Source: Bradyrhizobium sp. DOA9 (GTDB taxonomy: Bacteria > Pseudomonadota > Alphaproteobacteria > Rhizobiales > Xanthobacteraceae). Taken from it: a stretch of DNA of 64,000 nt. Below, piece after piece: positions 26,082-35,482 of the stretch. The notes under the pieces were generated by a model. That model made no database searches and was not told the DNA's origin. It worked only from the letters and a program-made list of their open reading frames with translations. Numbering within the stretch: the first letter of the stretch is position 1; every line of letters starts with the position of its first letter. The DNA lies in contig NZ_DF820425.1 of the NCBI RefSeq assembly GCF_000617845.2, positions 5,772,741 through 5,836,740 of the forward strand, written 5' to 3'. Made by a program: the position numbers and the translations under genes.

Positions 26082-28070
26082 ATGAAGCTCCAAACCATTT
26101 GCTTGCGAAACTATAGACTAATCGAAAATGCTGAAATTCACCTTGAAACTGGAACGCAAGCCACCATTTTGGTCGGCCCAAACAATAGCGGAAAGACATC
26201 GCTAGTCGAATCTGTCGCGGCCTTTCTGAGCGGCAATATAAGATCCTTCGCGATCAGCGACTTCTCAATCCGCACTCAACCGGCGTTCACTGCCTTTCAG
26301 AAGGCCGCACTATCGGGGCAGATCGGCACATCCTCTTTACCGCCCCTACCATCACTGCAGCTTGACCTGAATTTCGCGTACGATGATTCCGCTGAAGATC
26401 TCGTCGTCGCTGACTCGCTCCTGATGGACCTCGACGAGACCTCGTCTGAAGTTCGGTTTCGAATAGAGCTGCAATCAATCATCGCCGACGAGCTAGCCTT
26501 CGCCTTCAAGGCTTTTCACGAGAAGTATCCCAAAAGGGATTTGCGCGATTTCTTAGCTACAAAGCTCGCTCAATATTATGACTTTCGATACTTCAAGGTC
26601 GCCAAAGACGGCGCAGTTCAATCGATTCCCTCCGACAAAGTAGCATCACTGATCGAACGATTGATTCGAGTAGACTTTCTTCCTGCGCAGCGGCACATGG
26701 AAGACCAAGAAGGAACCCGACAAGCGACGAAGCTCTCCCGCCTCCTTAATATCCACTACGAGCACCGATACAAGTCCACTCAGCCCGACAGCTACGAGGA
26801 ACTAGAGACTGCCGTCCGTGAGCAGGCCGAGGAATTGACCATCAAATATGGGGCAGCCTTCGCTGAACTGAAGCAAGCCCTGCAAACATTTGGATATCCG
26901 GAGACGCCTAATCTGAGTATCCGCGCGGAATTATCCGCTAGTGCGATCTTCAAGGACAACACGCGCGTCTTCTACGCGGCCGAGCTGGAACCGATAGGAG
27001 GGGCTGAGGCAGTCCCTTACGAGCTTCCAGAACGATATAATGGCCTCGGATTCAAAAATCTCATCTATATGGTATTGCAACTAAAAGCATTCCGAGACGA
27101 AGCTCAGAGTTTGGATGGACCACGCCCCCGTGTACACCTTGTCGTCGTCGAGGAACCTGAAGCACACCTTCATCCTCAGATGCAGACTGTCTTTCTTAAT
27201 AAGGCACAATCTTTTCTTGAGGCTGGCACACCCGGCGGAGCACAGCTGATAATCACAACGCACTCCTCTCACATTGCTGCCACATCAGGTCTCACCCCAG
27301 TCCGATATTTCCGCAGAAAAGGATCCCGTGCGACAGTCAAAGATCTTATGACCTTCAAAGATTCGCGCTCGAGCGAAGATCAAAAGAAGGCATACGACTT
27401 CGTCGCGCAGTATTTGACGATAACTCGGTGCGATCTCTTCTTTTGTGACAAGGCGATTTTGATCGAAGGCGCTGTTGAACGCCTGCTATTACCTCCAATG
27501 CTGCTGCTTGCCGAGAAAGCCGGCATAGACCTTACCCAAGCGTATCTTTCAGTTGTCGAAGTTGGCGGAGCCTACGCCCACATCTTTCGCGAGTTTCTGC
27601 AGTTTCTAGACGTTCCGGCGCTAGTGATCACCGACCTAGATTCGATCGATTCAAGCCGCAAGAAATGCCCCGTTAGCCAAGGCGTTTCGACTAGCAATGC
27701 AACTCTTAAAGCTTGGCTCCCCGGGCAATCTGTACTTGGAGACATACGCGCGGCCCAACCTGACGATTGCACCGACGGCTCGATTCGCGTGGTTTTTCAG
27801 GTCCCCGAAGCCGATGGCCGCCCCTGCGGCCGGAGCTTTGAGGAAGCCTTTTGCTACGCAAATAGCGAGTGGCTAATTGCGAACAATAGAGCCCTACTTG
27901 GGACTGGCGATCTCTTTAACTACGCCACCGCGGGAGACTTGGAAGCTGCGGCCTACTCCATCTCGTTCCCGAAAGTCGACTTCGCGATTGACCTCATATT
28001 GAACAATGGCTGGAAAACGCCACTTTACATTTCCAACGGCCTGAAATGGCTCTCGGAGCAGCGTGGATGA
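26082..28070 (+). CDS. gajA: OLD-family ATPase/TOPRIM nuclease, GajA-like (Gabija)
   Basis: 662 aa. ABC-type ATPase with Walker A GPNNSGKT (32-39), Walker B VVVEEPEAHLHP (Glu 357-358) and H-loop TTHSSH, followed by a TOPRIM domain with the metal-binding Glu in ILIEGAVERLLLP (near 462) and the DLD pair of VITDLDSID (518-520). All catalytic positions look intact. GajA of Gabija is a sequence-specific DNA-nicking endonuclease inhibited by nucleotides and activated when phage depletes them. ATG 26082 fits the start of the conserved LRNYRLIENAEI; the frame is open to 25926. Codons are much AT-richer than those of neighbours. The 3' end overlaps the helicase gene as ATGA, so the two are co-translated. 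Confidence 0.85.
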   Translation: MKLQTICLRNYRLIENAEIHLETGTQATILVGPNNSGKTSLVESVAAFLSGNIRSFAISDFSIRTQPAFTAFQKAALSGQIGTSSLPPLPSLQLDLNFAYDDSAEDLVVADSLLMDLDETSSEVRFRIELQSIIADELAFAFKAFHEKYPKRDLRDFLATKLAQYYDFRYFKVAKDGAVQSIPSDKVASLIERLIRVDFLPAQRHMEDQEGTRQATKLSRLLNIHYEHRYKSTQPDSYEELETAVREQAEELTIKYGAAFAELKQALQTFGYPETPNLSIRAELSASAIFKDNTRVFYAAELEPIGGAEAVPYELPERYNGLGFKNLIYMVLQLKAFRDEAQSLDGPRPRVHLVVVEEPEAHLHPQMQTVFLNKAQSFLEAGTPGGAQLIITTHSSHIAATSGLTPVRYFRRKGSRATVKDLMTFKDSRSSEDQKKAYDFVAQYLTITRCDLFFCDKAILIEGAVERLLLPPMLLLAEKAGIDLTQAYLSVVEVGGAYAHIFREFLQFLDVPALVITDLDSIDSSRKKCPVSQGVSTSNATLKAWLPGQSVLGDIRAAQPDDCTDGSIRVVFQVPEADGRPCGRSFEEAFCYANSEWLIANNRALLGTGDLFNYATAGDLEAAAYSISFPKVDFAIDLILNNGWKTPLYISNGLKWLSEQRG

Positions 28071-29776
28071 ACGATGCTGACGCAAAAATCGCGAGCTGTA
28101 TTGAGGCTCGTCAAAGCTTCCTCCTTGATGCTGGTGCCGGAGCAGGAAAGACGTACTCCCTCGTCAAGGCCCTCAAACTCCTACTGAAGTCGCACCGAAG
28201 CGAGCTGAAGGCAAAAGGACAGCAAATCGGGTGCATCACGTTTACAAATGTTGCAAAAGATCAGATCGCCGAGAGGATCGAGAATGATCCACTGGTGAGA
28301 GTTTCCACAATTCACGACTTCTTATGGGACTTGATTGCTCCCCACCAAAGAGCACTACGGCTCGCGGTTAGCAAATACAATGCGTCGCTAAAGGACAGCA
28401 GCCGGCGGAAGGTGGAGCAAGCTTCGCTCGAAGCTGCGCTACAAAATGCGTCCGTCACTTATGCCGATCTTGGGACAAATCTGCTAAAGGGGCGACTATT
28501 CCACGATGACCTTCTGCAGGTCGCTCAGATTATGTTTGAAGACAACCCGATGCTCGCTCAAATTAGTGTCGCAAAATTTCCATTTCTGTTCATCGACGAA
28601 TATCAAGACACGAGCAGGCCGGTCGTTGAGATCGTGCTGGGCATTATCCTACCCAAAATGAAGGATCGCTTTGTGGTCGGCCTATTCGGGGACAAGCTAC
28701 AGAGCATCTACTCGAGCACATCGAATCCTGGAATTGGCGAACTCCCCCCAGCGCTTCGAGAGTTGCTCGAGCCTATCATCAAACCCGACAATCGACGCTG
28801 TCCTATTGCAGTAATAAACGTCCTCAACCGAATCCGCGATGACATTCAGCAGGTGCCAGCTGCAGACAATTCGCAGGGGGAAGCCCTCTATTTGTTCGCT
28901 CAAGATGAAGCTGGACTAGAGTCGGCCCAAACGTTTCTTAAGGATAGCCGCGGCTGGTCGGTAACAGCAAACCGGACGAAGCAATTATTCCTGACGCACC
29001 GATTAATTGCCAAGAGGGGCGGATACGGAGATTTGATTCAGGTTTACGGGGACCGAGGCGGATACTTCAGGGAAGACTTTCTTGGAGGAGAGGATCGAAC
29101 CATTTCCTTCTTCATGGATAAAGTAGAAGCCCTCGCGTCCGCTTGGCGCTCAGCCAACCAGGGGCTGACCGTCACCTTACTTAAGAACAATGGATTTCAA
29201 CTCAGGTCGAACGCGGACAAACAAGTTGTCCGTCGCGAGCTAGACAAACTAAACGAGCTTCGCGAGACCGCGACCGTAAAGGAGGTTCTTACGCACCTCC
29301 GAAGTTCAAAGCTTATGACGATGCTGGAAGAACTTGAGACTAGGCTGACAACGCCTAAGCGGGATACTTCCAAGATGGACGAAAAGGATACTGAGCGCGA
29401 GGCTCGAGATTCAAAATTCTACACCGAGCTATTCAGCTTGCCTTACGCGCAGATTGCATCTTTCGTGGACTTTTTCCTGAACCACACACCCTTTGCTACA
29501 AAGCATGGCGTCAAAGGCGCCGAGTTTGACGAAGTGATCGTAGTGCTCGACGACAAGGGAGCTAGATGGACACAATACTCGTTTGACAAATATCTTAGCA
29601 TGGAAGACTTGAGGGATAAGGCTGAGCGCTGGAAGAGAAGCCGGAATCTCTTTTACGTTTGCTGTTCAAGACCCAGAGAACGACTTGCGGTGGTGGACCT
29701 AGGCAGTCGCGACAACGCAAAAGTCGAGAATATTAGGCGGATCTTCGGACCCGCCAACGTTCTCGAAATTCAGTGA
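28067..29776 (+). CDS. gajB: UvrD/Rep-like superfamily 1 helicase, GajB-like (Gabija)
   Basis: 569 aa. SF1 motifs in order: Walker A AGAGAGKT (22-29), motif Ia CITFTNVAKDQI, motif II DEYQDT (177-182), motif III GLFGDKLQSIYS, motif V around HGVKGAEFDEVIVV, and motif VI YVCCSRPRERL (about 530). In Gabija, GajB associates with the GajA tetramer and supplies DNA-stimulated ATP hydrolysis. It begins with the ATG of the ATGA overlap at the gajA stop. At 569 residues it is longer than the ~500 typical of characterised GajB. Like gajA it is AT-richer than the flanks. It ends 13 bp from the converging alcohol dehydrogenase gene. Confidence 0.85.
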   Translation: MNDADAKIASCIEARQSFLLDAGAGAGKTYSLVKALKLLLKSHRSELKAKGQQIGCITFTNVAKDQIAERIENDPLVRVSTIHDFLWDLIAPHQRALRLAVSKYNASLKDSSRRKVEQASLEAALQNASVTYADLGTNLLKGRLFHDDLLQVAQIMFEDNPMLAQISVAKFPFLFIDEYQDTSRPVVEIVLGIILPKMKDRFVVGLFGDKLQSIYSSTSNPGIGELPPALRELLEPIIKPDNRRCPIAVINVLNRIRDDIQQVPAADNSQGEALYLFAQDEAGLESAQTFLKDSRGWSVTANRTKQLFLTHRLIAKRGGYGDLIQVYGDRGGYFREDFLGGEDRTISFFMDKVEALASAWRSANQGLTVTLLKNNGFQLRSNADKQVVRRELDKLNELRETATVKEVLTHLRSSKLMTMLEELETRLTTPKRDTSKMDEKDTEREARDSKFYTELFSLPYAQIASFVDFFLNHTPFATKHGVKGAEFDEVIVVLDDKGARWTQYSFDKYLSMEDLRDKAERWKRSRNLFYVCCSRPRERLAVVDLGSRDNAKVENIRRIFGPANVLEIQ

Positions 29777-29789
29777 AACCTGAATTCAC

Positions 29790-30941
29790 TCACTCCACCA
29801 GCTCCGGCCACGGCACGATGGTCGACTTCACCGTCTTCATCGCCATCGCGTCCTTCACCGCCTGCGCGACGCCTGCTTCCGTGAACGGATAGATCGTCTG
29901 CATCTTCAGCCACGGATACTTGTCACGCGTGCGGTAGAGCATGTCGACGCCGAGCGGAAGATCATTGCCGGTAAAACCCCAGGAGCCCAGCACGTTGAGG
30001 TCCTTGGTGCAGATGCGGTGCCAGGAGGTGTCGATCGAGCCGGCGTCGGTGAATTGCCCCATCTCCACATAGGTGCCGCCGTCGCGCAGCATCTCGATGC
30101 CTTCGGGGCCCGCCGAGGGATGGCCCGAGCAGTCCATCACGAGATCGGCGCCGAAGCCGCCGACGATCTTCCGCACGCGATCGATGCGCTCCTGCGGCGA
30201 CTTCAGCTCCTCGATGTTCACGGTCGCCTCCGCGCCGAACTCACGCGCCAGCTTGAGCCGCGGCTCCTCCGGCGCGCCGACGCAGATCACGCGTCCTGCG
30301 CCCATCTCCCTGGCGGCAGCGACCGCCAGAATGCCGATCGGGCCGGAGCCCTGGATCACAACGGTGTCGCCCCAGCTGAAACCACCGGCGCGGGTCGCAC
30401 GATTGAAGGCGCGGATGCACGACGTCAGCGGCTCCGATAGCGCGCCGAGGCGCAGCGACATGTCGTCCGGCAGCTTGTAGATCTTGGTGCCCGGCAGCAT
30501 GTCGAGATCGACATAGACATATTCGGCCCAGCCGCCCCACAAATGCGGTGCCTTGTCGAAGCCGAGATAGCGGCCGTAATAGACCGGCGTCAGGCACTTG
30601 TTCGCGGTCTGTGGATAGTGGATGCAGTAATAGCAGCGGCCGCAGGGCATGAGCGGCGGGATCATCACTTTCGAACCGACGCTCAGCGGCTTGCTCATGA
30701 AATCCTCGGAAAATTCATCGCCGCATTCGACGATGATGCCGCCAAGCTCGTGACCCAGCGTGAACGGCCAGGGCAGCGGCTTCGGCCAATGCCCTTTCAG
30801 AATATGCAGATCGGTGCCGCAGACCCCGCAGGCGCCGACCTTGATCAGCGCGGCCTTCTTGCCGACCTTCGGCCACGGCACCGTGCGGATGACGGGCTCC
30901 GAGCCGGGACCAGCGTGGGTGCAGACGCGGATTTGCTCCAT
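29790..30941 (-). CDS. Zinc-dependent alcohol dehydrogenase
   Basis: 383 aa, MDR superfamily. Catalytic zinc Cys in GACGVCGTDLHILKG with His in LGHELGG; structural zinc Cys set in PCGRCYYC plus NKC; Rossmann motif GSGPIGILAVA. It resembles the threonine/polyol dehydrogenase branch, substrate undetermined. ATG 30941 has AGGACA before it; the frame to 31124 runs into repeats and is rejected. Upstream lies a 400-bp stretch of dispersed repeats before the divergent MFS gene. Confidence 0.93.
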   Translation of the reverse strand: MEQIRVCTHAGPGSEPVIRTVPWPKVGKKAALIKVGACGVCGTDLHILKGHWPKPLPWPFTLGHELGGIIVECGDEFSEDFMSKPLSVGSKVMIPPLMPCGRCYYCIHYPQTANKCLTPVYYGRYLGFDKAPHLWGGWAEYVYVDLDMLPGTKIYKLPDDMSLRLGALSEPLTSCIRAFNRATRAGGFSWGDTVVIQGSGPIGILAVAAAREMGAGRVICVGAPEEPRLKLAREFGAEATVNIEELKSPQERIDRVRKIVGGFGADLVMDCSGHPSAGPEGIEMLRDGGTYVEMGQFTDAGSIDTSWHRICTKDLNVLGSWGFTGNDLPLGVDMLYRTRDKYPWLKMQTIYPFTEAGVAQAVKDAMAMKTVKSTIVPWPELVE

Positions 30942-31032
30942 GGTGTGTCCTCGCTGCCCGCTTGTTATGATTGGTGGTGCGGGCGTAAGGTGCAGCGTAT
31001 GTGAGATGTGCAGTCGTGCCAAGGTGCAGTCG

Positions 31033-31099
31033 CCCGCATGAGCGAAGCGACATGCGGGGACAGCGGCCCCGAACATCGCTTCGCTCATCCGGGCTACGC
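31033..31099. repeat. Palindromic dispersed repeat (CGCATGAGCGAAGCG type)
   Basis: CCCGCATGAGCGAAGCGACA is mirrored by CATCGCTTCGCTCATCCGGG around a GC-rich loop with GCGGGGACAGCGG. A typical extragenic palindrome of Bradyrhizobium-like genomes. It lies upstream of the alcohol dehydrogenase. Confidence 0.75.
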
Positions 31100-31117
31100 A
31101 GCGAGCCACAACCACCG

Positions 31118-31241
31118 CCGTCATCCTGAGGTGCTCTTCTTGCGATGCGTCAGCATCGCAAGAAGAGCCTCGAAGGATGGGCCCACGAGCGCTTGCAGCC
31201 CATCCTTCGAGGCTCGCTTCGCTCGCACCTCAGGATGACGG
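31118..31241. repeat. Long inverted repeat (CCGTCATCCTGAGGTGC type)
   Basis: The outer arms CCGTCATCCTGAGGTGC and GCACCTCAGGATGACGG are perfect complements about 90 bp apart. Inside are further fold-backs: CTTCTTGCGATGC with GCATCGCAAGAAG, and GAGCCTCGAAGGATGGGC with GCCCATCCTTCGAGGCTC. The whole can form a cruciform or very stable RNA structure. Non-coding. Confidence 0.85.
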
Positions 31242-31343
31242 CAGAGTGTGTGGCCGCAATGCATAGCAGGTGTCCACACCCAAGTGCCTTGAGCACCGGC
31301 CAGTGAACGTGTAACTCCGCAGCAGTCCCACCCAGGTGCCCGC

Positions 31344-32579
31344 TTGAATCCCCTTCCCCAAAATCCCGTGGCCGCGTCCGGATCGTTCGCGGCGATGAGG
31401 TCCGTGCCCTACCGGCTCCAGTTCGGCTCCTACGTGCTGGCGATGATGGCCGACAATGTCGAGCATGTGATCAGCTATTGGGTGGTGTTCCAGAAATTCC
31501 ATTCGCCGACGCTGGGCGGGTTTGCCGTGCTGTCGCACTGGCTGCCGTTCCTCTTGTTCTCCGTCGCGGTCGGCGGGCTCGCCGACCGGTTCGATCCGCG
31601 CCGCATCATCCAGTGCGGCATGCTGCTGTTCATCACCGCCTCCGCCGGTTGGGGATTCTTCTTCCTGACCGACACCATCCAGATGTGGCACGCGATGCTG
31701 CTCCTGGTGATCCATGGCTGCGCCGGCGTGCTCTGGCAGACGCCGAACCAGCTCCTGCTCTACGACCTGGTCGGCCCGGCCGATCTGCCGAGCGCGGTGC
31801 GGCTGAATGCGATGGCGCGCTATCTCGGCATCCTGGTGGGACCTGCGGTCGGAGGCATCATCATGCTGACGCTCGGTCCCTCGCACGGCATCATCTTCAA
31901 CACGCTGTTCTACCTGCCGATGCTGCTCTGGCTGTTCTGGGCCCCGGTCAGGGACAATAGCGTGGCGGCGCGGCGCTTTGCGGTGCGCGGCCTTGCCGAC
32001 ATCGTGCTCACCATCCGCGCCATCGGCACCCAGCCCGTGCTGTCGGCGATGACGTGGCTCGCCGGCCTCACCTCCTTCATGATCGGCAACGCCTATCACG
32101 CCCAGATGCCGGGCTATGCCGGCGATCTCGGCCATGGCGATCCCGGGGTCTCCTATAGCGTGCTGCTCGCGGCGGACGCCGCCGGCGCAGTGCTCGCCGC
32201 CATCGCGCTGGAATCATGGGGACGCCTGAAGGGCACGCCGCGCACCGCGATCCTGCTCGCGGTGCTCTGGAGCATAGCGCTGCTCGGCTTCGCGCTGGTG
32301 CCGGTCTTTCCGGTCGCGATCGCGCTATTGTTCTTGGCGGGCTTCTTCGAGCTCTCCTTCAACACCATGGCGCAGGCGCTGGTGCAGCTGAACGCGCCGC
32401 ACGACATCCGTGGCCGCGTCGTCGGCCTCTACAACATGGCCGGCCTCGGCATGCGGGCCTTCAGCGGCATCACGATCGGGGTCGCAGGCGCGGCGATCGG
32501 CATCCACTGGTCGCTTGGGCTCTCGGCTGCAGCGCTGGCAGCCCTGCTACTTCTCCTTTATCGGAAGTCAGGTAGTTGA
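31344..32579 (+). CDS. MFS transporter (EntS/MFS_3-like exporter)
   Basis: 411 aa with about 12 hydrophobic helices. The loop 2-3 segment GGLADRFDPRRIIQ is the MFS motif A, and the overall pattern (LAMMADNVEHVISYWVVFQ, VRLNAMARYLGILVGPAVGG) matches the enterobactin exporter-like MFS_3 family. The substrate is unknown. The start is either TTG 31344 with AGGTG upstream or ATG 31395. Only 52 bp separate it from a second MFS gene on the same strand. Confidence 0.87.
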   Translation: MNPLPQNPVAASGSFAAMRSVPYRLQFGSYVLAMMADNVEHVISYWVVFQKFHSPTLGGFAVLSHWLPFLLFSVAVGGLADRFDPRRIIQCGMLLFITASAGWGFFFLTDTIQMWHAMLLLVIHGCAGVLWQTPNQLLLYDLVGPADLPSAVRLNAMARYLGILVGPAVGGIIMLTLGPSHGIIFNTLFYLPMLLWLFWAPVRDNSVAARRFAVRGLADIVLTIRAIGTQPVLSAMTWLAGLTSFMIGNAYHAQMPGYAGDLGHGDPGVSYSVLLAADAAGAVLAAIALESWGRLKGTPRTAILLAVLWSIALLGFALVPVFPVAIALLFLAGFFELSFNTMAQALVQLNAPHDIRGRVVGLYNMAGLGMRAFSGITIGVAGAAIGIHWSLGLSAAALAALLLLLYRKSGS

Positions 32580-32631
32580 CACCCACCCCCTCGCGACCGC
32601 AGGTTGCCCGAACCTGCTTGGGGGACGAGTA

Positions 32632-33792
32632 TTGCGTAATCGCTGGGGCATTCTTGCGATCATCTTTCTGGTGCGCCTCACCATGGCGTTCCAGTTTCAA
32701 AGTGTTGCGACGGTTGCGCCGCTGTTGCAGCAGGCGTTCGGCGTTGGACTCTCCGATATCGGCCTTCTGATCGGGCTCTACTTCACGCCGGGGGTCGCCC
32801 TGGCGCTGCCTGGCGGGGCCATCGGCGCGCGTTTCGGCGACAAGGCGACGGCGCTCGCAGCTCTCGTGCTGATGATGGCGGGAAGCGCGGCAATGGCGTT
32901 CGGGGACGGTTGGAGCTTTCAGATCGCGGGCCGGCTGATCGGCGGGATCGGTGGCGTGCTGCTGAGCGTTCAGCTCACCAAGATGACGACGGACTGGTTC
33001 GCCGGCAAGGAAATCGCGACCGCTATGGGCATCGCCATCAATTCCTGGCCCACCGGCATCGCCGTCGCGCTCCTGACGCTACCGGCGATCGGCACGTCGG
33101 GTGGTCCTGCGGCCGCTTCGCTTGCGGTCTGCGCCGCGATTGCGCTCGGCATCCTGCTGTTGCTGTTCTATCAACCCCCGCCGGCGAGCACAGCCGGAGC
33201 CGCGAGATTCGCGCGCCTGGACCGGCCAACGGTTGCGGCCGTCATGGTCGCCGGCGCGATCTGGGGCCTCTTCAATGTCGGCTTTGCCATGATCTTGTCG
33301 TTCGGACCGTCGCTGCTCGTCGAGCGGGGCTGGACGGTCGCGGCGGCCGGCTCGGCGATCAGCCTGGCGCTGTGGATCTCGGCCATCTCCGTCCCGATCG
33401 GCGGCATGCTCGCGGATCGCACCGGGCGCCCCCATGCTCTTCTCGTCGGCGGCAGCCTCGGCATCGCCCTGCTTCTGGTCCTGCTGACACGATCCGACGC
33501 AGTAATTCCGATCGTCGTCGGCCTCGGACTCGTGTCCGGCCTGCCGGCCGGTCCGATCATGAGCCTGCCGGCGCGCGTGCTGGCGCCGCAAACGCGCGCC
33601 ATCGGCATGGGCCTGTTCCTCACCGTCTTCTATGCGGCGATGATGCTGGGACCGGCCATCGGCGGGCGCCTCGCCGGCCTGACCGGAAGCGCTGCCGCGG
33701 CGCTCGATCTCGGTGCGGCCGTGGTGCTCGCCTGCCCGCTGCTGCTGTGGCTGTTCGAGCGCATCCCCGCAAGCCGGCCAAAGCCGGCCTGA
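32632..33792 (+). CDS. MFS transporter (CynX/NNP-like)
   Basis: 386 aa, about 12 transmembrane helices, starting RNRWGILAIIFLVRLTMAFQ, with motif A-like GGAIGARFGDKAT and GGMLADRTGRPHALL. Resembles MFS permeases for cyanate, nitrate or organic anions. Start TTG 32632 with GGGGGACGAG before it fits the family start; the frame is open to 32410, inside the previous gene. The two MFS genes are unlike each other, so they are not a recent duplication. Confidence 0.87.
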   Translation: MRNRWGILAIIFLVRLTMAFQFQSVATVAPLLQQAFGVGLSDIGLLIGLYFTPGVALALPGGAIGARFGDKATALAALVLMMAGSAAMAFGDGWSFQIAGRLIGGIGGVLLSVQLTKMTTDWFAGKEIATAMGIAINSWPTGIAVALLTLPAIGTSGGPAAASLAVCAAIALGILLLLFYQPPPASTAGAARFARLDRPTVAAVMVAGAIWGLFNVGFAMILSFGPSLLVERGWTVAAAGSAISLALWISAISVPIGGMLADRTGRPHALLVGGSLGIALLLVLLTRSDAVIPIVVGLGLVSGLPAGPIMSLPARVLAPQTRAIGMGLFLTVFYAAMMLGPAIGGRLAGLTGSAAAALDLGAAVVLACPLLLWLFERIPASRPKPA

Positions 33793-33880
33793 GCATCCCA
33801 TCGTTCCCCACGCGCCGATAACGGCGCATTAACCCTGTGCACCTTAGGGTCTTCAGGACTCCGCCCGGGCGGGGGGTCGG

Positions 33881-34501
33881 GTGTTGGAAATGGCGTTGGC
33901 GAACAAAAAATTTCTTCCGGCCGCCGAGGAGCGCAGGCGCTTCCAGCGGGTGAAGGTGCACCTGCTCGGCCGCTACATGCTGCCGGACCGCCGGGAATTC
34001 CCTTGCCAGGTGATCAACATGTCGCCGGGCGGCCTCGCCTTGCTCGCCCCCGGCATCGGCAATGTCGGCGACCGCGTCGTCGCCTATCTCGACCATATCG
34101 GCCGCGTCGAGGGCAAGATCACTCGGATCATCGACAACGGCTTCGCCATGACCATCGGCGCGACGCCGCGCAAGCGCGACAAGCTCGCCGCGCAGCTGAC
34201 CTGGCTCGCCAACCGCGACATCCTCAATCTGCCGGAGGACCGCCGCCACGACCGTATCGTGCCGCGCAATCCGATCGCGGTGCTGACGCTCGAGGACGGC
34301 ACCAAGATGACCTGCCGCATCATCGACCTCTCGCTGTCGGGCGCGGCGATCGCTGCCGAGAACCGCCCACCGCTGAAATCGACGGTTCTGCTCGGCCGGG
34401 TCCAGGGCCGCGTCGTCCGAAACCTCGAGGACGGCTTCGCGCTCGAGTTCATGCACGAGCAGCCGGTGGAGACACTCGAAGAGAGCGTTACCGCGCGGTA
34501 A
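33881..34501 (+). CDS. Tandem PilZ-domain protein (c-di-GMP receptor)
   Basis: 206 aa. The first PilZ domain has RRRFQRVKV and NMSPGGLAL, the RxxxR and (D/N)xSxxG motifs that bind c-di-GMP. The second, about residues 118-195, has RHDRIVPRNPIAV and DLSLSGAAI, a similar set. No enzymatic or membrane part is present, so it is a stand-alone effector. GTG 33881 follows GGGGGG; ATG 33890 is an alternative. A terminator lies 41 bp downstream. It could respond to the GGDEF-EAL protein of this window, but any of the cell's cyclases could feed it. Confidence 0.88.
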   Translation: MLEMALANKKFLPAAEERRRFQRVKVHLLGRYMLPDRREFPCQVINMSPGGLALLAPGIGNVGDRVVAYLDHIGRVEGKITRIIDNGFAMTIGATPRKRDKLAAQLTWLANRDILNLPEDRRHDRIVPRNPIAVLTLEDGTKMTCRIIDLSLSGAAIAAENRPPLKSTVLLGRVQGRVVRNLEDGFALEFMHEQPVETLEESVTAR

Positions 34502-34541
34502 AGCGCGGAGAGGCGAAACCTCCGATATTCCCGGGCTCAAG

Positions 34542-34573
34542 GGCGGCTTCCGCGATGCGGACGCCGCCTTTTT
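34542..34573 (+). terminator. Rho-independent terminator after the PilZ gene
   Basis: GGCGGCTTCCGC folds on GCGGACGCCGCC (34542-34568) with an ATG-like loop and is followed by TTTTT. It closes the PilZ transcription unit. The next 250 bp up to the protease gene are AT-rich and hold no gene; they probably carry that gene's promoter. Confidence 0.8.
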
Positions 34574-34831
34574 CATGCCCGGCGGCGAGCGGCCGGCGGT
34601 TAACGGAGGGGTTGCAGACGAGCGCAAACAACGCCTGTCCCAGCGTTTCCGCGTTAACAGATAAAATTTGAATCAATTACAGTCATATCGAGTTTTACGC
34701 GAATTCTATTCAAGTATAGATCGAATTCGCCGCGCCTTTTACTTGCATTCGTCTCGACTTGACTTGGTCGACTTAGCGGCAACTCAAAAGCTCCGTGCGA
34801 AATGTGGTCCCAACAAGAAACGGGGGCCGCA

Positions 34832-35455
34832 ATGTTTGACTTCAAGGGACGGGGGAAGGGACTGGCGCTCGCCGCCATGCTCTTCGGGATCAGCGCGACA
34901 GCGCAGGCCGGCGAAGGCCGTCTGCTCTACGCGAGCCTCGGCGACACCACGCGTGCGCCGATCGGCTGGGTCGAGTTCTGCGCGGACAATGCCGCTCAGT
35001 GCCAGGGCACGCAGCTGCAGCCGCGCGACATCGTGATGTCGCAGGCGGCATGGCGCGACCTCGTCAAGGTCAATCGCTGGGTCAACGAGACCGTCAAGCC
35101 CCTGACCGACCAGGAGCACTGGGGCGTGATCGAGAAGTGGTCGTTGCCGTCGGACGGTTACGGCGACTGTGAAGACTACGTGCTGTTGAAGCGCAAGATG
35201 CTGATGGACGCCGGCTGGCCGCGCCAGGCCCTGCTCATCACCGTGGTGCGCGACAAGAAGGGCGAAGGCCACGCGGTGCTGACGGTGAAGACCGACAAGG
35301 GCGAGTTCGTTCTCGACAATCAGAACGAGAACGTCGTCGCCTGGACGGAGACCGGCTACCGCTTCGTCAAGCGCCAGTCGCAGAGCGATCCCAACGTCTG
35401 GGTCTCGCTGGGCGATACCAAGCCGGCGGTCTCCACCGCCAGCGCGAGAGATTAA
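34832..35455 (+). CDS. Transglutaminase-like cysteine peptidase (BTLCP, DUF920)
   Basis: 207 aa. An N-terminal signal (LALAAMLFGISATAQA, cleavage near AQA/GEG) is followed by the BTLCP triad region: Cys in GYGDCEDYVLLKR, His in GHAVLTV and Asp in VLDNQNENV. The best studied relative is LapG of Pseudomonas, a periplasmic protease controlled by c-di-GMP via LapD that frees surface adhesins. That role here is inference; no LapD or adhesin is adjacent, though a PilZ gene precedes it. ATG 34832 has GGGGG upstream. Confidence 0.88.
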   Translation: MFDFKGRGKGLALAAMLFGISATAQAGEGRLLYASLGDTTRAPIGWVEFCADNAAQCQGTQLQPRDIVMSQAAWRDLVKVNRWVNETVKPLTDQEHWGVIEKWSLPSDGYGDCEDYVLLKRKMLMDAGWPRQALLITVVRDKKGEGHAVLTVKTDKGEFVLDNQNENVVAWTETGYRFVKRQSQSDPNVWVSLGDTKPAVSTASARD

Positions 35456-35482
35456 CAGGAACGAGACAACAGGTTACGCGAC

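Noticed and set aside
25872..29789. Integrated prophage or plasmid around the Gabija genes
   Set aside because: No integrase, phage structural, plasmid or transposase gene and no flanking direct repeat is visible; only the two defence genes differ in composition.
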